Below are positions 25,463 to 34,650 of a DNA stretch of 64,000 bases, one piece after another. Positions within the stretch are counted from its first letter, which is position 1, and each line of letters opens with the position of its first letter. Made by a program: the position numbers and the translations under genes. Origin of the DNA: Heterotrichella gracilis (taxonomy: Eukaryota; Sar; Xanthophyceae; Tribonematales; Xanthonemataceae); assembly GCA_032358255.1 (NCBI GenBank), contig JAULBX010011099.1:806001-870000 (forward strand), read 5' to 3'. The notes below the pieces were generated by a model, which ran no database searches, had not been told where the DNA came from, and worked only from the letters and a program-made list of their open reading frames with translations.

Positions 25463-26611
25463 TTAAAGTAAATTGACAAATTCAGTGATGAGTTTTAGTA
25501 CATCCATGTATTCGGTTAAAGGCAAAGTTTTTTCAACATCATATACATCGTGATAGGCTTTTATACCACCCATGGTGTAGATAAAAAAACATGGCACACC
25601 GGCTTCGGTAAACCAATAATGATCTGAGTTTTGAGCCTTGCCTCGCTTTTTCACTTCTTTTAAAAGTTGTTGTTCAGAATTAATTTTTTGAAGCATATTA
25701 AATTCTTTTTCATGAATGGCACCATTTACCACCATAATACCATCATCACCGGTGCCTAAAAGATCAAGATTGATCAGAAACTTTATTTTTTTTAGGTCAA
25801 TTACCTTGCTTTCTACAAAATACTTTGAGCCTAATAAACCGGCTTCTTCTCCGGCAAAGAAGATAAAAACCGTTTTATATTTAGGCGGATATTTGGAGTA
25901 GTATCGCATCAAATTCAACAAGGTACTCACCCCGCTGGCATTATCATTGGCACCCGGAAAAAAAGTTTTTTTACCCATTCCGCCTAAATGATCATAATGC
26001 GCCGAAAACACGATCATACTATCTGTTTCAGATCTGCCCGGAATGAAAGCGCAAATGTTTTTATTGATGTACTTGGTCAATACTTTACTTTGTATAAAAA
26101 CTTCAGCAGTTGTAATTGGCAAAAATTTAGTGGGATGTAAAAGATCGATGGAACAGGCGGCGATGCTTTTAGTAGCTACACTGTAGGTTAATTTGCGTTT
26201 TAAATGCAGGGAGAGTTCCGCCTCTTTATTTTCAGACACGTAGGTCAGACTATCTTTCTGAATGAGTTTGTATTTCCCTTTAATACTGCCGCTTTGAGGA
26301 TTAATGATGTAATCAATACCGGGCTGAAGAAGCTTGTTATTGATCTTAACAGTCACTTTGTCGGGAAAAGTATTCACATCAAAATCAAACCACTGAAAAT
26401 AGCCAGTAGCGAAAAGCGGTTTTACCTGTTGTTGTTTAATTTTTTCGCTGATGTACTTCGCCGAAATATCCAATCCGTTCTTCAGATAACCTCTGCCGTA
26501 ACATTTTTCTGAACATAAGTCGTGTATAATTTGTCGCGCGTACTGTATGTCCTGACTTTTAGTGACGCTGAAAAAGAAGAGACTAAAGAATATACTAACA
26601 ACTAAACGCAT
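25463..26611 (-). CDS. Exported M28 family zinc peptidase
   Basis: A 382-residue secreted or periplasmic metallopeptidase of family M28 (aminopeptidase-like). The signal peptide is MRLVVSIFFSLFFFSVTKSQ. The di-zinc site is complete: FSAHYDHLG, PGANDNASGVSTLL, the catalytic FFAGEEAGLLGSKYF, NLDLLGTGDDG and a final histidine in QNSDHYWF. A PA-like insertion may cover residues 60-180. It probably trims peptides outside the cytoplasm. It is convergent with nadD and stands alone. Confidence 0.9.
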   Translation of the reverse strand: MRLVVSIFFSLFFFSVTKSQDIQYARQIIHDLCSEKCYGRGYLKNGLDISAKYISEKIKQQQVKPLFATGYFQWFDFDVNTFPDKVTVKINNKLLQPGIDYIINPQSGSIKGKYKLIQKDSLTYVSENKEAELSLHLKRKLTYSVATKSIAACSIDLLHPTKFLPITTAEVFIQSKVLTKYINKNICAFIPGRSETDSMIVFSAHYDHLGGMGKKTFFPGANDNASGVSTLLNLMRYYSKYPPKYKTVFIFFAGEEAGLLGSKYFVESKVIDLKKIKFLINLDLLGTGDDGIMVVNGAIHEKEFNMLQKINSEQQLLKEVKKRGKAQNSDHYWFTEAGVPCFFIYTMGGIKAYHDVYDVEKTLPLTEYMDVLKLITEFVNLL

Positions 26612-26655
26612 ACTAGGTTTAATAAATGTTGAAGGCTGTATACATAAACAAGCGA

Positions 26656-27315
26656 TTAGGTAAATCGTTGTTTTGATAAAGCGAACAGTAGCTTAGCGGC
26701 TTCATTCGAATCCTTCCAGCCATATAGAGTCTTCAAACTGTTTAAATAAATTTCCGTATCACCCCAGTTCATTAAATTATTTAGTTGCTCAATGGCAATG
26801 TTATATTCCAAAGAGTTTTGTGCAAATAATTCATTTAAAAAACGGAACTTATCATTCAAGCCAATGATCAAGGCATTTTTAGGAAGCGTATTTTCACTTT
26901 TTGCCAGTGGCGCTGCGGTTTCTTTTTGAACAGGTTCAGAAATGACTATTTCCTTTTCCGGCTCATTCGGTGTAATGACCTTAACTGGCTCCGGCACAAT
27001 TTCCGACACAGCAGCTTTTTCTTCGGCTTCTATTTTGATGGTCGATTTGATCTCTTCAACAAGACTTTCTTTCTTTTCTTCTTTTATTTCCTGTTGACTC
27101 AGTTTGGCGTGAATATTAAAGCTTGGAGAAAGTTCTTGGTTTAATTTATTGTACTTATAAATCGCCAGATCTTCCTGCAATCGGATCAATTGTTTTTGGA
27201 GCTTCTCACAGTCTTCTACAGAAGCCTGAATATTGTCGTGAACAAATAATTCAAGAGTTGGAGCAAGGTCATTGATCTGCTCTTGAATTCGATCTAGTAT
27301 TTTGTGAATGGCCAT
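26656..27315 (-). CDS. Conserved hypothetical protein with charged linker and C-terminal helical domain
   Basis: A cytoplasmic-looking protein of 219 residues from the ATG at 27315 (MAIHKILDRI); an upstream ATG at 27429 would add 38 residues that do not look native. The N-terminal third (about 1-75) is helical and possibly coiled coil (EDCEKLQKQLIRLQEDL). A long low-complexity linker rich in E, K, P and V follows (about 85-150). The last 60 residues, NDKFRFLNELFAQN and LNNLMNW plus LYGWKDSNEAAKLLFAL, form a module I have seen at the end of many uncharacterised Bacteroidota proteins. No function can be assigned. It is divergent from murF-alr. Confidence 0.7.
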   Translation of the reverse strand: MAIHKILDRIQEQINDLAPTLELFVHDNIQASVEDCEKLQKQLIRLQEDLAIYKYNKLNQELSPSFNIHAKLSQQEIKEEKKESLVEEIKSTIKIEAEEKAAVSEIVPEPVKVITPNEPEKEIVISEPVQKETAAPLAKSENTLPKNALIIGLNDKFRFLNELFAQNSLEYNIAIEQLNNLMNWGDTEIYLNSLKTLYGWKDSNEAAKLLFALSKQRFT

Positions 27316-27488
27316 TTGCTCAGAACAATTTAATAAAGTGTGTCTAAAATAATTTGATTTTATTACATCTTGAGCTACATTTAAGTTTTGTTTTACACGC
27401 CTTTTAAACAAAACACACCAATGATACAATTATAACGACGAACACCTCTTTTTTGTAGATGCAACCTGTTTTCCTAATAAATAAATGA

Positions 27489-29936
27489 ATGTATAACTTA
27501 AAACAAATAGCTGAGATCACCGAAACACGTTTTGTTGGAACTAATGACCATCGTATCTCTCATTTTTTAAATGATAGCAGAAATCTTTCTTTTCCCGCAG
27601 ACACTTTATTTATCGCTTTAAAAACATCGCGCAATAACGGACATCAGTACATTCCGGCCTTGATTAATAAAGGTGTCAAATCCTTCTTAATAGAAGAAGG
27701 AGAATTTGATGTTTCAACATACGATCAAACAGATCTTTCTTTTATTATCTCTAAAAACCCTCTGAAAACAATACAACGACTGGCTTCCGAGCACCGCCAG
27801 AAGTTTAACATTCCGGTAATTGGCATAACAGGCAGTAATGGAAAAACCGTTATCAAAGAATGGTTGTACCAATTACTAAAATCAAAATACAGCATTTGTC
27901 GTAGTCCAAAGAGTTATAATTCACAAATAGGCGTACCCCTGAGTGTCTTGAATCTCAATGACACTCACACCTTGGCTATTTTTGAAGCCGGCATTTCTCA
28001 ACCAAATGAGATGGACGCCTTGGCTTCCATCATTCGTCCTACCATAGGGATACTGAGTTCTATTGGTTCTGCCCACGACGAGGGGTTTAAAGACCGCGAA
28101 CAAAAGATCTCCGAAAAAATGAAATTACTTCTGGGCAGTGAAACTCTTATCATCAATGGTATTCATAAATCAACGATAGGAGCTGTAGGTGCCGGAAAAA
28201 AAGTTTTTGTGTCGGAGTTTGAAGACGCAGATCTTCGTTTTCGAATAGAAGACAAAAACCTGTTTATAAGCGATCACTCTCAAACGCAGCAATTTGTGAT
28301 TCCGTTCTCAGACCACGCTTCATTTTATAATGCTGCCGCCTGTGTGGCAGTATTAAAGGAGTTTGATTACACGGAAAAGGAGATCGCTTTGGGTTTAAGT
28401 AAATTACAAGCGGTAGCACTCCGACTCGAAATTAAGAATGGCATTAATAATTGTTTGATCATCAATGATTATTATAATTCAGATCTGGACTCTTTAAAAA
28501 TAGCCTTAAATTATTTACACCAGCAAAACCGACGATTAAAAAAGATCGTGATTGTGTCTGACATCGAACAGTCTGGCATGTTATCGGTGAATCTATACCG
28601 ACATTTAGCCGAATTGCTGTCACAAAATAAGATCGATCTGTTGGTTGGTATTGGAAAAGAAATTTCTTTACACCAAACTTTCTTTAAGCTCAACGCTCTG
28701 TTTTTTGAAAATACGCAACAATTTATACAACAGTTTAATTCGATCTCACAGCAGTTTTCAGATGCCGGAATTTTATTAAAGGGCGCCAGAAGCTTTGGTT
28801 TTGAGAACATAAGCCGCATCATGCAGTTAAAAAGTCATGACACGGTTTTTGAAATTAACTTAAATAAATTAACCGATAATGTGAACTATTACCGCTCTTT
28901 ACTTGAACCAAATGTAAAGATCATGGGAATGGTGAAAGCCATGGGCTACGGCAGTGGCAGTATAGAAATTGCCCGAACTTTACAACACATCGGCATCAAT
29001 TATTTAGCAGTAGCCTATGCCGATGAAGGAGTAGAGTTGCGCGACGCAAATATAACCTTACCTATTATGGTCATGAATCCGGAAGAAGATGCTTTTGATG
29101 ACATCATTCATTATCGTCTGGAACCGGAACTTTATAGTTTTAAAGTGTTGATGGCCTTTATAGATAGACTGGATAAATTGGGGATAACGGAAGCATATCC
29201 CGTGCATATTAAAATAGATACCGGCATGCACCGTTTGGGTTTTGAAGAACACGAGATTGAAAAGCTGGTGATTGTTTTAAAAAATGCTCCACAACTGCAA
29301 GTAAGTTCGGTATTCTCCCATTTAGTAGGCTCAGATAATGTTGAACTCGACGATTTTACAAAAGAACAGATCCGGATTTTTGAAAAAGCTTATTTACGGA
29401 TTGAAAATACCTTAGGTTATTCGGTTACAAAACACTTGTGTAATTCAGGCGGCATTACGCGTTTTAAACAGGCCCACTACAACATGGTTCGCCTAGGCAT
29501 TGGCATGTATGGCATTGGTGTGAATAAAGAAGAACAACTCAAACTTCAAAACGTAGGTATTTTAAAAACCAGATTAAGTCAGATCAAAGATGTAGCAGCC
29601 GGTAAAACAGTCGGTTATAACCGAAATGGAAAACTGATCAAACAAACCAAAGTGGCAACTATACCAATAGGTTATGCCGATGGTTTTAGCCGATTGCTCG
29701 GAAATGGCAATCATGGTGTATATGTTCAAAATAAACTTTGTCCGATCATTGGCAATGTGTGTATGGACATGTGTATGATTGATGTGACGGATGTCAATTG
29801 TGTAGAAGGTGACGAAGCCATTATTTTTGAGAACACTGAACAGATCAATGCCTTAGCATTAGCATTAAAGTCTATACCTTACGAAGTATTAACCAATGTG
29901 TCAGGAAGAGTGAAGCGTGTTTATGTGCAAGAATGA
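27489..29936 (+). CDS. murF-alr: Bifunctional MurF ligase / alanine racemase
   Basis: A fusion of 815 residues joining two peptidoglycan precursor steps: alanine racemase makes D-alanine, and MurF adds D-Ala-D-Ala to UDP-MurNAc-tripeptide. The MurF half (1 to about 445) has the P-loop GITGSNGKT at 112-120 and FEAGISQPNEM. The racemase half starts near residue 450 (VFEINLNKLTDN) with the PLP lysine in MVKAMGYGSG near 482, KIDTGMHRLGFE, and the C-terminal VGYNRNGKL, IPIGYADGFSR and GNVCMDMCMIDVT. This fusion is widespread in Bacteroidota. Whether the MurF half is fully active varies among such fusions; here the P-loop is intact. The gene is a single unit. Confidence 0.95.
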   Translation: MYNLKQIAEITETRFVGTNDHRISHFLNDSRNLSFPADTLFIALKTSRNNGHQYIPALINKGVKSFLIEEGEFDVSTYDQTDLSFIISKNPLKTIQRLASEHRQKFNIPVIGITGSNGKTVIKEWLYQLLKSKYSICRSPKSYNSQIGVPLSVLNLNDTHTLAIFEAGISQPNEMDALASIIRPTIGILSSIGSAHDEGFKDREQKISEKMKLLLGSETLIINGIHKSTIGAVGAGKKVFVSEFEDADLRFRIEDKNLFISDHSQTQQFVIPFSDHASFYNAAACVAVLKEFDYTEKEIALGLSKLQAVALRLEIKNGINNCLIINDYYNSDLDSLKIALNYLHQQNRRLKKIVIVSDIEQSGMLSVNLYRHLAELLSQNKIDLLVGIGKEISLHQTFFKLNALFFENTQQFIQQFNSISQQFSDAGILLKGARSFGFENISRIMQLKSHDTVFEINLNKLTDNVNYYRSLLEPNVKIMGMVKAMGYGSGSIEIARTLQHIGINYLAVAYADEGVELRDANITLPIMVMNPEEDAFDDIIHYRLEPELYSFKVLMAFIDRLDKLGITEAYPVHIKIDTGMHRLGFEEHEIEKLVIVLKNAPQLQVSSVFSHLVGSDNVELDDFTKEQIRIFEKAYLRIENTLGYSVTKHLCNSGGITRFKQAHYNMVRLGIGMYGIGVNKEEQLKLQNVGILKTRLSQIKDVAAGKTVGYNRNGKLIKQTKVATIPIGYADGFSRLLGNGNHGVYVQNKLCPIIGNVCMDMCMIDVTDVNCVEGDEAIIFENTEQINALALALKSIPYEVLTNVSGRVKRVYVQE

Positions 29937-29952
29937 AAAGTTGCTCAGTGAA

Positions 29953-31263
29953 TTATTTCACTGAAGCTGTTGGTGGAGGCAATTCCGATATTTCTGTTAA
30001 CCCTTTTACCAGAAAATTCAGATCTGAAACAGTGGTATAAACATTTGGACTGATGCGAACGCCATTCACTTTTTCATGAATAATAGAAACACAATGGATC
30101 CGATACTTTTCCATTAGTTTCGCTTCTATTTGTTGGGCTTGCCAACCTTCTATGCCAATGTTGGCAATAGCGCAGGAATAGTTTGGCTTTAAAGAGGTAA
30201 CTAATTTCGCCTTCGGTAATTTTACAGCTTTTTCAGTCCAGTAATCTTTTAAATAACGCAAACGAGCCTCTTTTCGTTTGGCACCAATGATGTTGTGAAA
30301 ATCAATGGCGGTTCCAATAGCCATTTCAGTCGCAAATGAACGTGTTCCAAGACTCTCAAATTTTTTAATATCATCCCCGTCGGGTTCTACACTCGACAAT
30401 AAGGCCCAGGTATTTTTGATCTTATTTTTTTTAATATACAACAGTCCACTTCCAAAAGGAGCACACAACCATTTATGTAAAGAGGTGGCATAATAATCGG
30501 CACCGGTATCTTCTATTTTATAATCAATGTGAGCAAAGGTTTGCGCCCCATCTACAATCACCTCACATCCTTTTTTGTGGGCCATATCGGCAATGGCTTT
30601 GCATGGAACAATATTGCCTGTCCAATTAATTAAATGAGTGATGTGCACTATTTTTGTTTTCGGAGTAATGGCCTCTTCATATAATTTTACAATAGCGGCG
30701 TCATCTTCACAAGGTTGTGGAATGCTGATCCATACCAGTTTTATCTTATCCCGTTTTTCTCGTTGTTTCCAGGCATTCATCATATTTGGATAATCAAAGG
30801 TGCTCAGAACTACTTCATCACCTTCTTTTAAGTTTAATCCAAAAATTACCGAATTTAAACCTTCGGTTGAATTACGATTAATGGCCAGCTCTTCGGGCAA
30901 AACACCGCAAAGATCAGCTAACTTATTTCGTAAGCCTTCTCTTTGTTGATCTAAGATGCGCCACATATAATACGAAGGCGCTTCGTTCGATAATTGATAA
31001 TTCCGTAAATGGGCATCCTGAACTATTTTGGGTTGTGGACAAACACCGGCATTGTTTAGGTTGATGAGATTTGCCGACATGGTATAGTTTTCTCTGATCC
31101 AGCCCCAAAAATCTTCATTTTCAGCGGAAGCAGACAAACTCATGTTCTCCAGTTTTGAAAGCTGTTTTTCTAAACCGCTTGCAAACTTTTTATCGATGCT
31201 CGAAAACAGATCCAATGCGCTAAGCGTACCTGCGGATGCCATTAAAAAATTACGTCTATTCAT
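29953..31263 (-). CDS. Tat-exported class V aminotransferase-fold PLP enzyme
   Basis: A 436-residue PLP enzyme of the class V aminotransferase fold, closest in layout to isopenicillin-N-epimerase-like proteins. The N-terminus MNRRNFLMASAGTLSALDLF is a twin-arginine signal (RRNFLM), so the folded cofactor-loaded enzyme is probably exported. Core motifs are NRNSTEGLN, HITHLINWTGN, VDGAQTFAHID and the PLP lysine in TSLHKWLCAPFGSG near residue 270. The substrate is unknown. It is separated by 134 bases from the seven-gene block upstream and is convergent with murF-alr. Confidence 0.87.
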   Translation of the reverse strand: MNRRNFLMASAGTLSALDLFSSIDKKFASGLEKQLSKLENMSLSASAENEDFWGWIRENYTMSANLINLNNAGVCPQPKIVQDAHLRNYQLSNEAPSYYMWRILDQQREGLRNKLADLCGVLPEELAINRNSTEGLNSVIFGLNLKEGDEVVLSTFDYPNMMNAWKQREKRDKIKLVWISIPQPCEDDAAIVKLYEEAITPKTKIVHITHLINWTGNIVPCKAIADMAHKKGCEVIVDGAQTFAHIDYKIEDTGADYYATSLHKWLCAPFGSGLLYIKKNKIKNTWALLSSVEPDGDDIKKFESLGTRSFATEMAIGTAIDFHNIIGAKRKEARLRYLKDYWTEKAVKLPKAKLVTSLKPNYSCAIANIGIEGWQAQQIEAKLMEKYRIHCVSIIHEKVNGVRISPNVYTTVSDLNFLVKGLTEISELPPPTASVK

Positions 31264-31397
31264 TTAAATGAGTTAAAGATTAAAATGGAGAACAGAGACA
31301 GACCCTTATGCTAAATAGCAAAAGGGTATATTAAAGTTAGAAAATGAATCTACAAATTCAAATACTTTGGTAAAATAGATTGAAAAATGTGTGCGAT

Positions 31398-32132
31398 TTA
31401 GAATTTAAGACCCAATAACAGGCAAATCTGCGTAGCATTGATATAGAGTGAGCTGGCAGAATATGACGATTCAAAGTAATAAGGCGAAAAACCATATCTG
31501 GCATTTAACTCCACAAAATAGCTTCCTTTAGAAGAGTTTAAACTGTTTTTTTGCCAGCCTACTCCTAAACTTATGCTCGAGTTAAAACGATCCTCTAGTA
31601 AGGGTGTTTTAAATTTCATCTCCGGTTGATCGGTCTTTATTTCTTGCCCTTCTTGCTCCACTTTTAAATTTCCGGGCAATAAAAAGCGCAAATGATATCC
31701 TACAATAACATAAGCACTGAACAAACTGTTATCTTCCCGCTTAAATAAATATTTGTATTGAAGGGGTAAATTTAATTCATGAATATAGAGGGAGTAGGAA
31801 TAAGAAAATGATTTGTCATATAATTGAATGGTATCAGGTAAAAAATAATACGAATTAAAACGAATGCCATGCAACACATAATCGATGCCAATTAAAAAAT
31901 ACGATTTGTACTGCCGGTCCAAACGCCATTCTTGCCTAAATCCAAACAAGCCACTTGTTTTTTGACTCGCATCGGTGGCATGATTGGTATTGATCTTATA
32001 AAAACTAATGACAGGACCAATTTGAATACGCGTTCCGTTTCCCGATTTTTTTTTACCCGATTGAGCAATAAGTGTCCAAGAAAAGAAAAGACACAAAAGT
32101 ACAAAAGTCATTTTATGTCTAACTGGATGCAT
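31398..32132 (-). CDS. Predicted outer-membrane beta-barrel protein
   Basis: A 244-residue exported protein with a signal peptide (FVLLCLFFSWTLIAQ) and alternating hydrophobic/aromatic strands ending in the barrel-like LYINATQICLLLGLKF. Strands such as FLIGIDYVLHGIRFNSYYF and YSLYIHELNLPLQYKYLF fit the Bacteroidota PorT/OmpW-like porin family, but the exact family is not clear. An internal ATG at 32111 is an alternative start that keeps the signal peptide. It is the last gene of the leftward block, starting 3 bases after the SDR stop. Function unknown. Confidence 0.65.
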   Translation of the reverse strand: MHPVRHKMTFVLLCLFFSWTLIAQSGKKKSGNGTRIQIGPVISFYKINTNHATDASQKTSGLFGFRQEWRLDRQYKSYFLIGIDYVLHGIRFNSYYFLPDTIQLYDKSFSYSYSLYIHELNLPLQYKYLFKREDNSLFSAYVIVGYHLRFLLPGNLKVEQEGQEIKTDQPEMKFKTPLLEDRFNSSISLGVGWQKNSLNSSKGSYFVELNARYGFSPYYFESSYSASSLYINATQICLLLGLKF

Positions 32133-32135
32133 AGA

Positions 32136-32888
32136 TTAGTTTCGGATAACGTTAGTAGCGGTTGCCTGAACTGTAGGCATGATGAGAATGTCGTTAATGT
32201 TTACATGCGCCGGTCGTGTCGCCACCCAAAAAATGGTTTCGGCAATGTCTTCCGGTTTAAGTGGTTGCAATCCCTGGTAAACTTTTTTGGCACGATCTTC
32301 ATCACCGTCAAAACGAACCACACTAAATTCAGTCTCCACCATGCCCGGATTGATGGCGCTTACCTTAATATGATGAGGCAACAGATCAATTCGCATGCCT
32401 TTGTTTAAAGCGTCTACCGCATGTTTGGTGGCGCAATACACATTACCGTTAGCGTAAACTTCTTTTCCGGCAACCGATCCAATATTAATGATATGACCTT
32501 TTTTATTTTCAATCATCAAGCGTGAAACGTTTTTGGTCACATATAACAAGCCTTTAATGTTAGTGTCAATCATGCGTTCCCAATGAGACACTAATCCGTC
32601 TTGAATAGATGATAAACCTGCCGCTAGTCCGGCATTATTTACCAACACATCTATCTTTTTATTTTCAGAAGAAAGAGAGGAAATGGCTTCTTCTACTTCG
32701 GATAAATTTCTGATATCAAAACAAAGACTGGTCACTTTAATTTTATGATCCGATTCGAGTTTTGTTTTAAGGGCGCTTAAACGATCTTGTCTTCTGCCGG
32801 TGATAATAAGGTGATGCCCGTTTTTGGCAAAGAGTTCGGCAGTGCTTTTACCTATTCCTGAAGTGGCGCCTGTGATGAGAACTAACAT
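32136..32888 (-). CDS. Short-chain dehydrogenase/reductase (SDR)
   Basis: A 250-residue NAD(P)-dependent oxidoreductase of the classical SDR family. The dinucleotide motif is TGATSGIGKST near residues 7-17, NNAG lies near 87, the catalytic serine is in INIGSVAG and the YxxxK pair in YCATK near 152-156. The TGRRQDRL arginine after strand 2 suggests NADPH. The closest type is the YdfG-like 3-hydroxy acid dehydrogenase group, but the substrate is not deducible. It lies 3 bases from the permease stop, inside the leftward block. Confidence 0.88.
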   Translation of the reverse strand: MLVLITGATSGIGKSTAELFAKNGHHLIITGRRQDRLSALKTKLESDHKIKVTSLCFDIRNLSEVEEAISSLSSENKKIDVLVNNAGLAAGLSSIQDGLVSHWERMIDTNIKGLLYVTKNVSRLMIENKKGHIINIGSVAGKEVYANGNVYCATKHAVDALNKGMRIDLLPHHIKVSAINPGMVETEFSVVRFDGDEDRAKKVYQGLQPLKPEDIAETIFWVATRPAHVNINDILIMPTVQATATNVIRN

Positions 32889-32891
32889 AAA

Positions 32892-34616
32892 TTATGTATT
32901 TGAAGGTGCTAATTTACTGTGCTTACGACCATAAACAAAATATATAATTAAACCAATGGCTAACCAGGCAGTAAAATATAACCAGTTTTTATAACCCAAT
33001 TGCGAAAGCATATAAAAACAACAAAGTAGACCAAGGGATGGAATGAGGGAAAACTCGTACTTATAGGCCATACCTGCAAAGACAGCAAATCCGATAAAAA
33101 AGATGTATAAGGGAATCTTGCTGACAAAGTCTAACCAGGATTCTGAATACATTAAATAATTCAAGGTTTCCTGATCCTTAAAAATTAAGATCAATAGGGT
33201 TAATACAAAAGCCGCCGGAATAAGGTACTTCGAATTGATGTAGGGAGTTTTAAATTTAGATGGTGGTGCATTCGGATCCATGCGAAGTTTTAACACCCCG
33301 CCGCAAACCAAACAAAAAGCAAACAGCGTTCCGGCCGAACACATGTCTGTTACCATATTACTGTCAACAAAAAAGATAGGAATGGCGACTAGCAAACCGG
33401 TAATGATGGTAGAAAAAGAAGGTGTTTGATATTTAGGATGAACTTTCGAAAAAGCTTTTGGTAAAAGTCCGTCACGACTCATACTCATCCAAATACGCGG
33501 TTGTCCGAGCTGAAACACTAACATCACACTCGACATGGCCACCACGGCACTAATGGCAATCACACCACTTAACCAACGCAGACTTTGAATTTTTTCAAAA
33601 ACATAAGCCAGCGGATCTCCCACATTTAATTCTGAATAACTGACAATGCCGGTAATAACGAGCGCTATGGCGACATATAACACGGTGCAGATAATGATCG
33701 AATACAGAATGCCTCTTGGAAGATCTTGTTGAGGATTTTTGCATTCTTCTGCCGTAGTAGAGATCGCATCAAAGCCAATGTAGGCAAAAAACACAGCACT
33801 GATGCCTTTTAGCAATCCGCCTAATCCATTTGGTAAAAACGGATCCCAGTTTTCAGTGTTCACATAAAATGCACCAACAAAAATAACAATGAGTACCACG
33901 GCAATTTTTATCAACACCATCATATTGCTGGCATTGCGACTTTCTTTAATGCCGCGGTAAACCAAAATGGTGATCAATACATTAATGATCAGCGCCGGCA
34001 GATCAAAAATAAGATGAAGGCCTCCAAGTTGCGGAGCCGAATCGTAAGCAAGGTAACCTTCCACTAAACCTGCAGTGGCGCCATCTAACCTGATGGCAGA
34101 CAGATCAGAACCTTTTAGAAGCAACTCATTTACCAGGGCATAATTGTGTTTTGCTGTAAAAAAGTCGAGGCATAGCCATTCGGGCATTTTGAAGTTAAAC
34201 ACATTGTGCAACAAAGCCGTAAAATAATCACTCCAGCTGATGGCAACCGTCACGTTACCAATGGAATATTCCATGATCAAAGCCCAGCCTATGATCCAGG
34301 CAAATAATTCACCAAATACTACATAACTATAAGTATAAGCACTTCCACTTACCGGAAGTAAGGAAGCAAATTCAGCATAAGCAAAGGCAGCAAAACTACA
34401 GGCCAGTGCTGTGAAAATGAATAAGAGGATGACACCCGGTCCACCATCAGAACTTGCTTTACCAATGGTTGAAAAAATACCGGCACCTATAATGGCCGCA
34501 ATACCAAATGCCGTGAGATCTTTTACCCCTAGGTGTTTGGCTAAAGAACCATGATGGCTGTCGGCCCCACTGTTTTTTAATATCGAATCAATGCTTTTTT
34601 TTCTGAAAAGATCCAT
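32892..34616 (-). CDS. APC family amino acid permease
   Basis: A 574-residue inner-membrane transporter with about twelve to fourteen helices, of the cationic-amino-acid-transporter branch of the APC superfamily. The N-terminal consensus is present: LTAFGIAAIIGAGIFSTIG in helix 1, then FAAFAYAEFASLLPVSGSAY and, in the middle, AVFFAYIGFDAISTTAEECK. I chose the start at 34616 (MDLFRKKSIDSIL), the usual N-terminus of Bacteroidota members; the longer version adds five residues. Helices 13-14 near the C-terminus are also typical of the CAT group. Substrate probably a neutral or cationic amino acid. The gene lies inside the leftward block. Confidence 0.92.
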   Translation of the reverse strand: MDLFRKKSIDSILKNSGADSHHGSLAKHLGVKDLTAFGIAAIIGAGIFSTIGKASSDGGPGVILLFIFTALACSFAAFAYAEFASLLPVSGSAYTYSYVVFGELFAWIIGWALIMEYSIGNVTVAISWSDYFTALLHNVFNFKMPEWLCLDFFTAKHNYALVNELLLKGSDLSAIRLDGATAGLVEGYLAYDSAPQLGGLHLIFDLPALIINVLITILVYRGIKESRNASNMMVLIKIAVVLIVIFVGAFYVNTENWDPFLPNGLGGLLKGISAVFFAYIGFDAISTTAEECKNPQQDLPRGILYSIIICTVLYVAIALVITGIVSYSELNVGDPLAYVFEKIQSLRWLSGVIAISAVVAMSSVMLVFQLGQPRIWMSMSRDGLLPKAFSKVHPKYQTPSFSTIITGLLVAIPIFFVDSNMVTDMCSAGTLFAFCLVCGGVLKLRMDPNAPPSKFKTPYINSKYLIPAAFVLTLLILIFKDQETLNYLMYSESWLDFVSKIPLYIFFIGFAVFAGMAYKYEFSLIPSLGLLCCFYMLSQLGYKNWLYFTAWLAIGLIIYFVYGRKHSKLAPSNT

Positions 34617-34650
34617 ACTGTTTGTAAGCAACTAAATATACAAAGTATAA

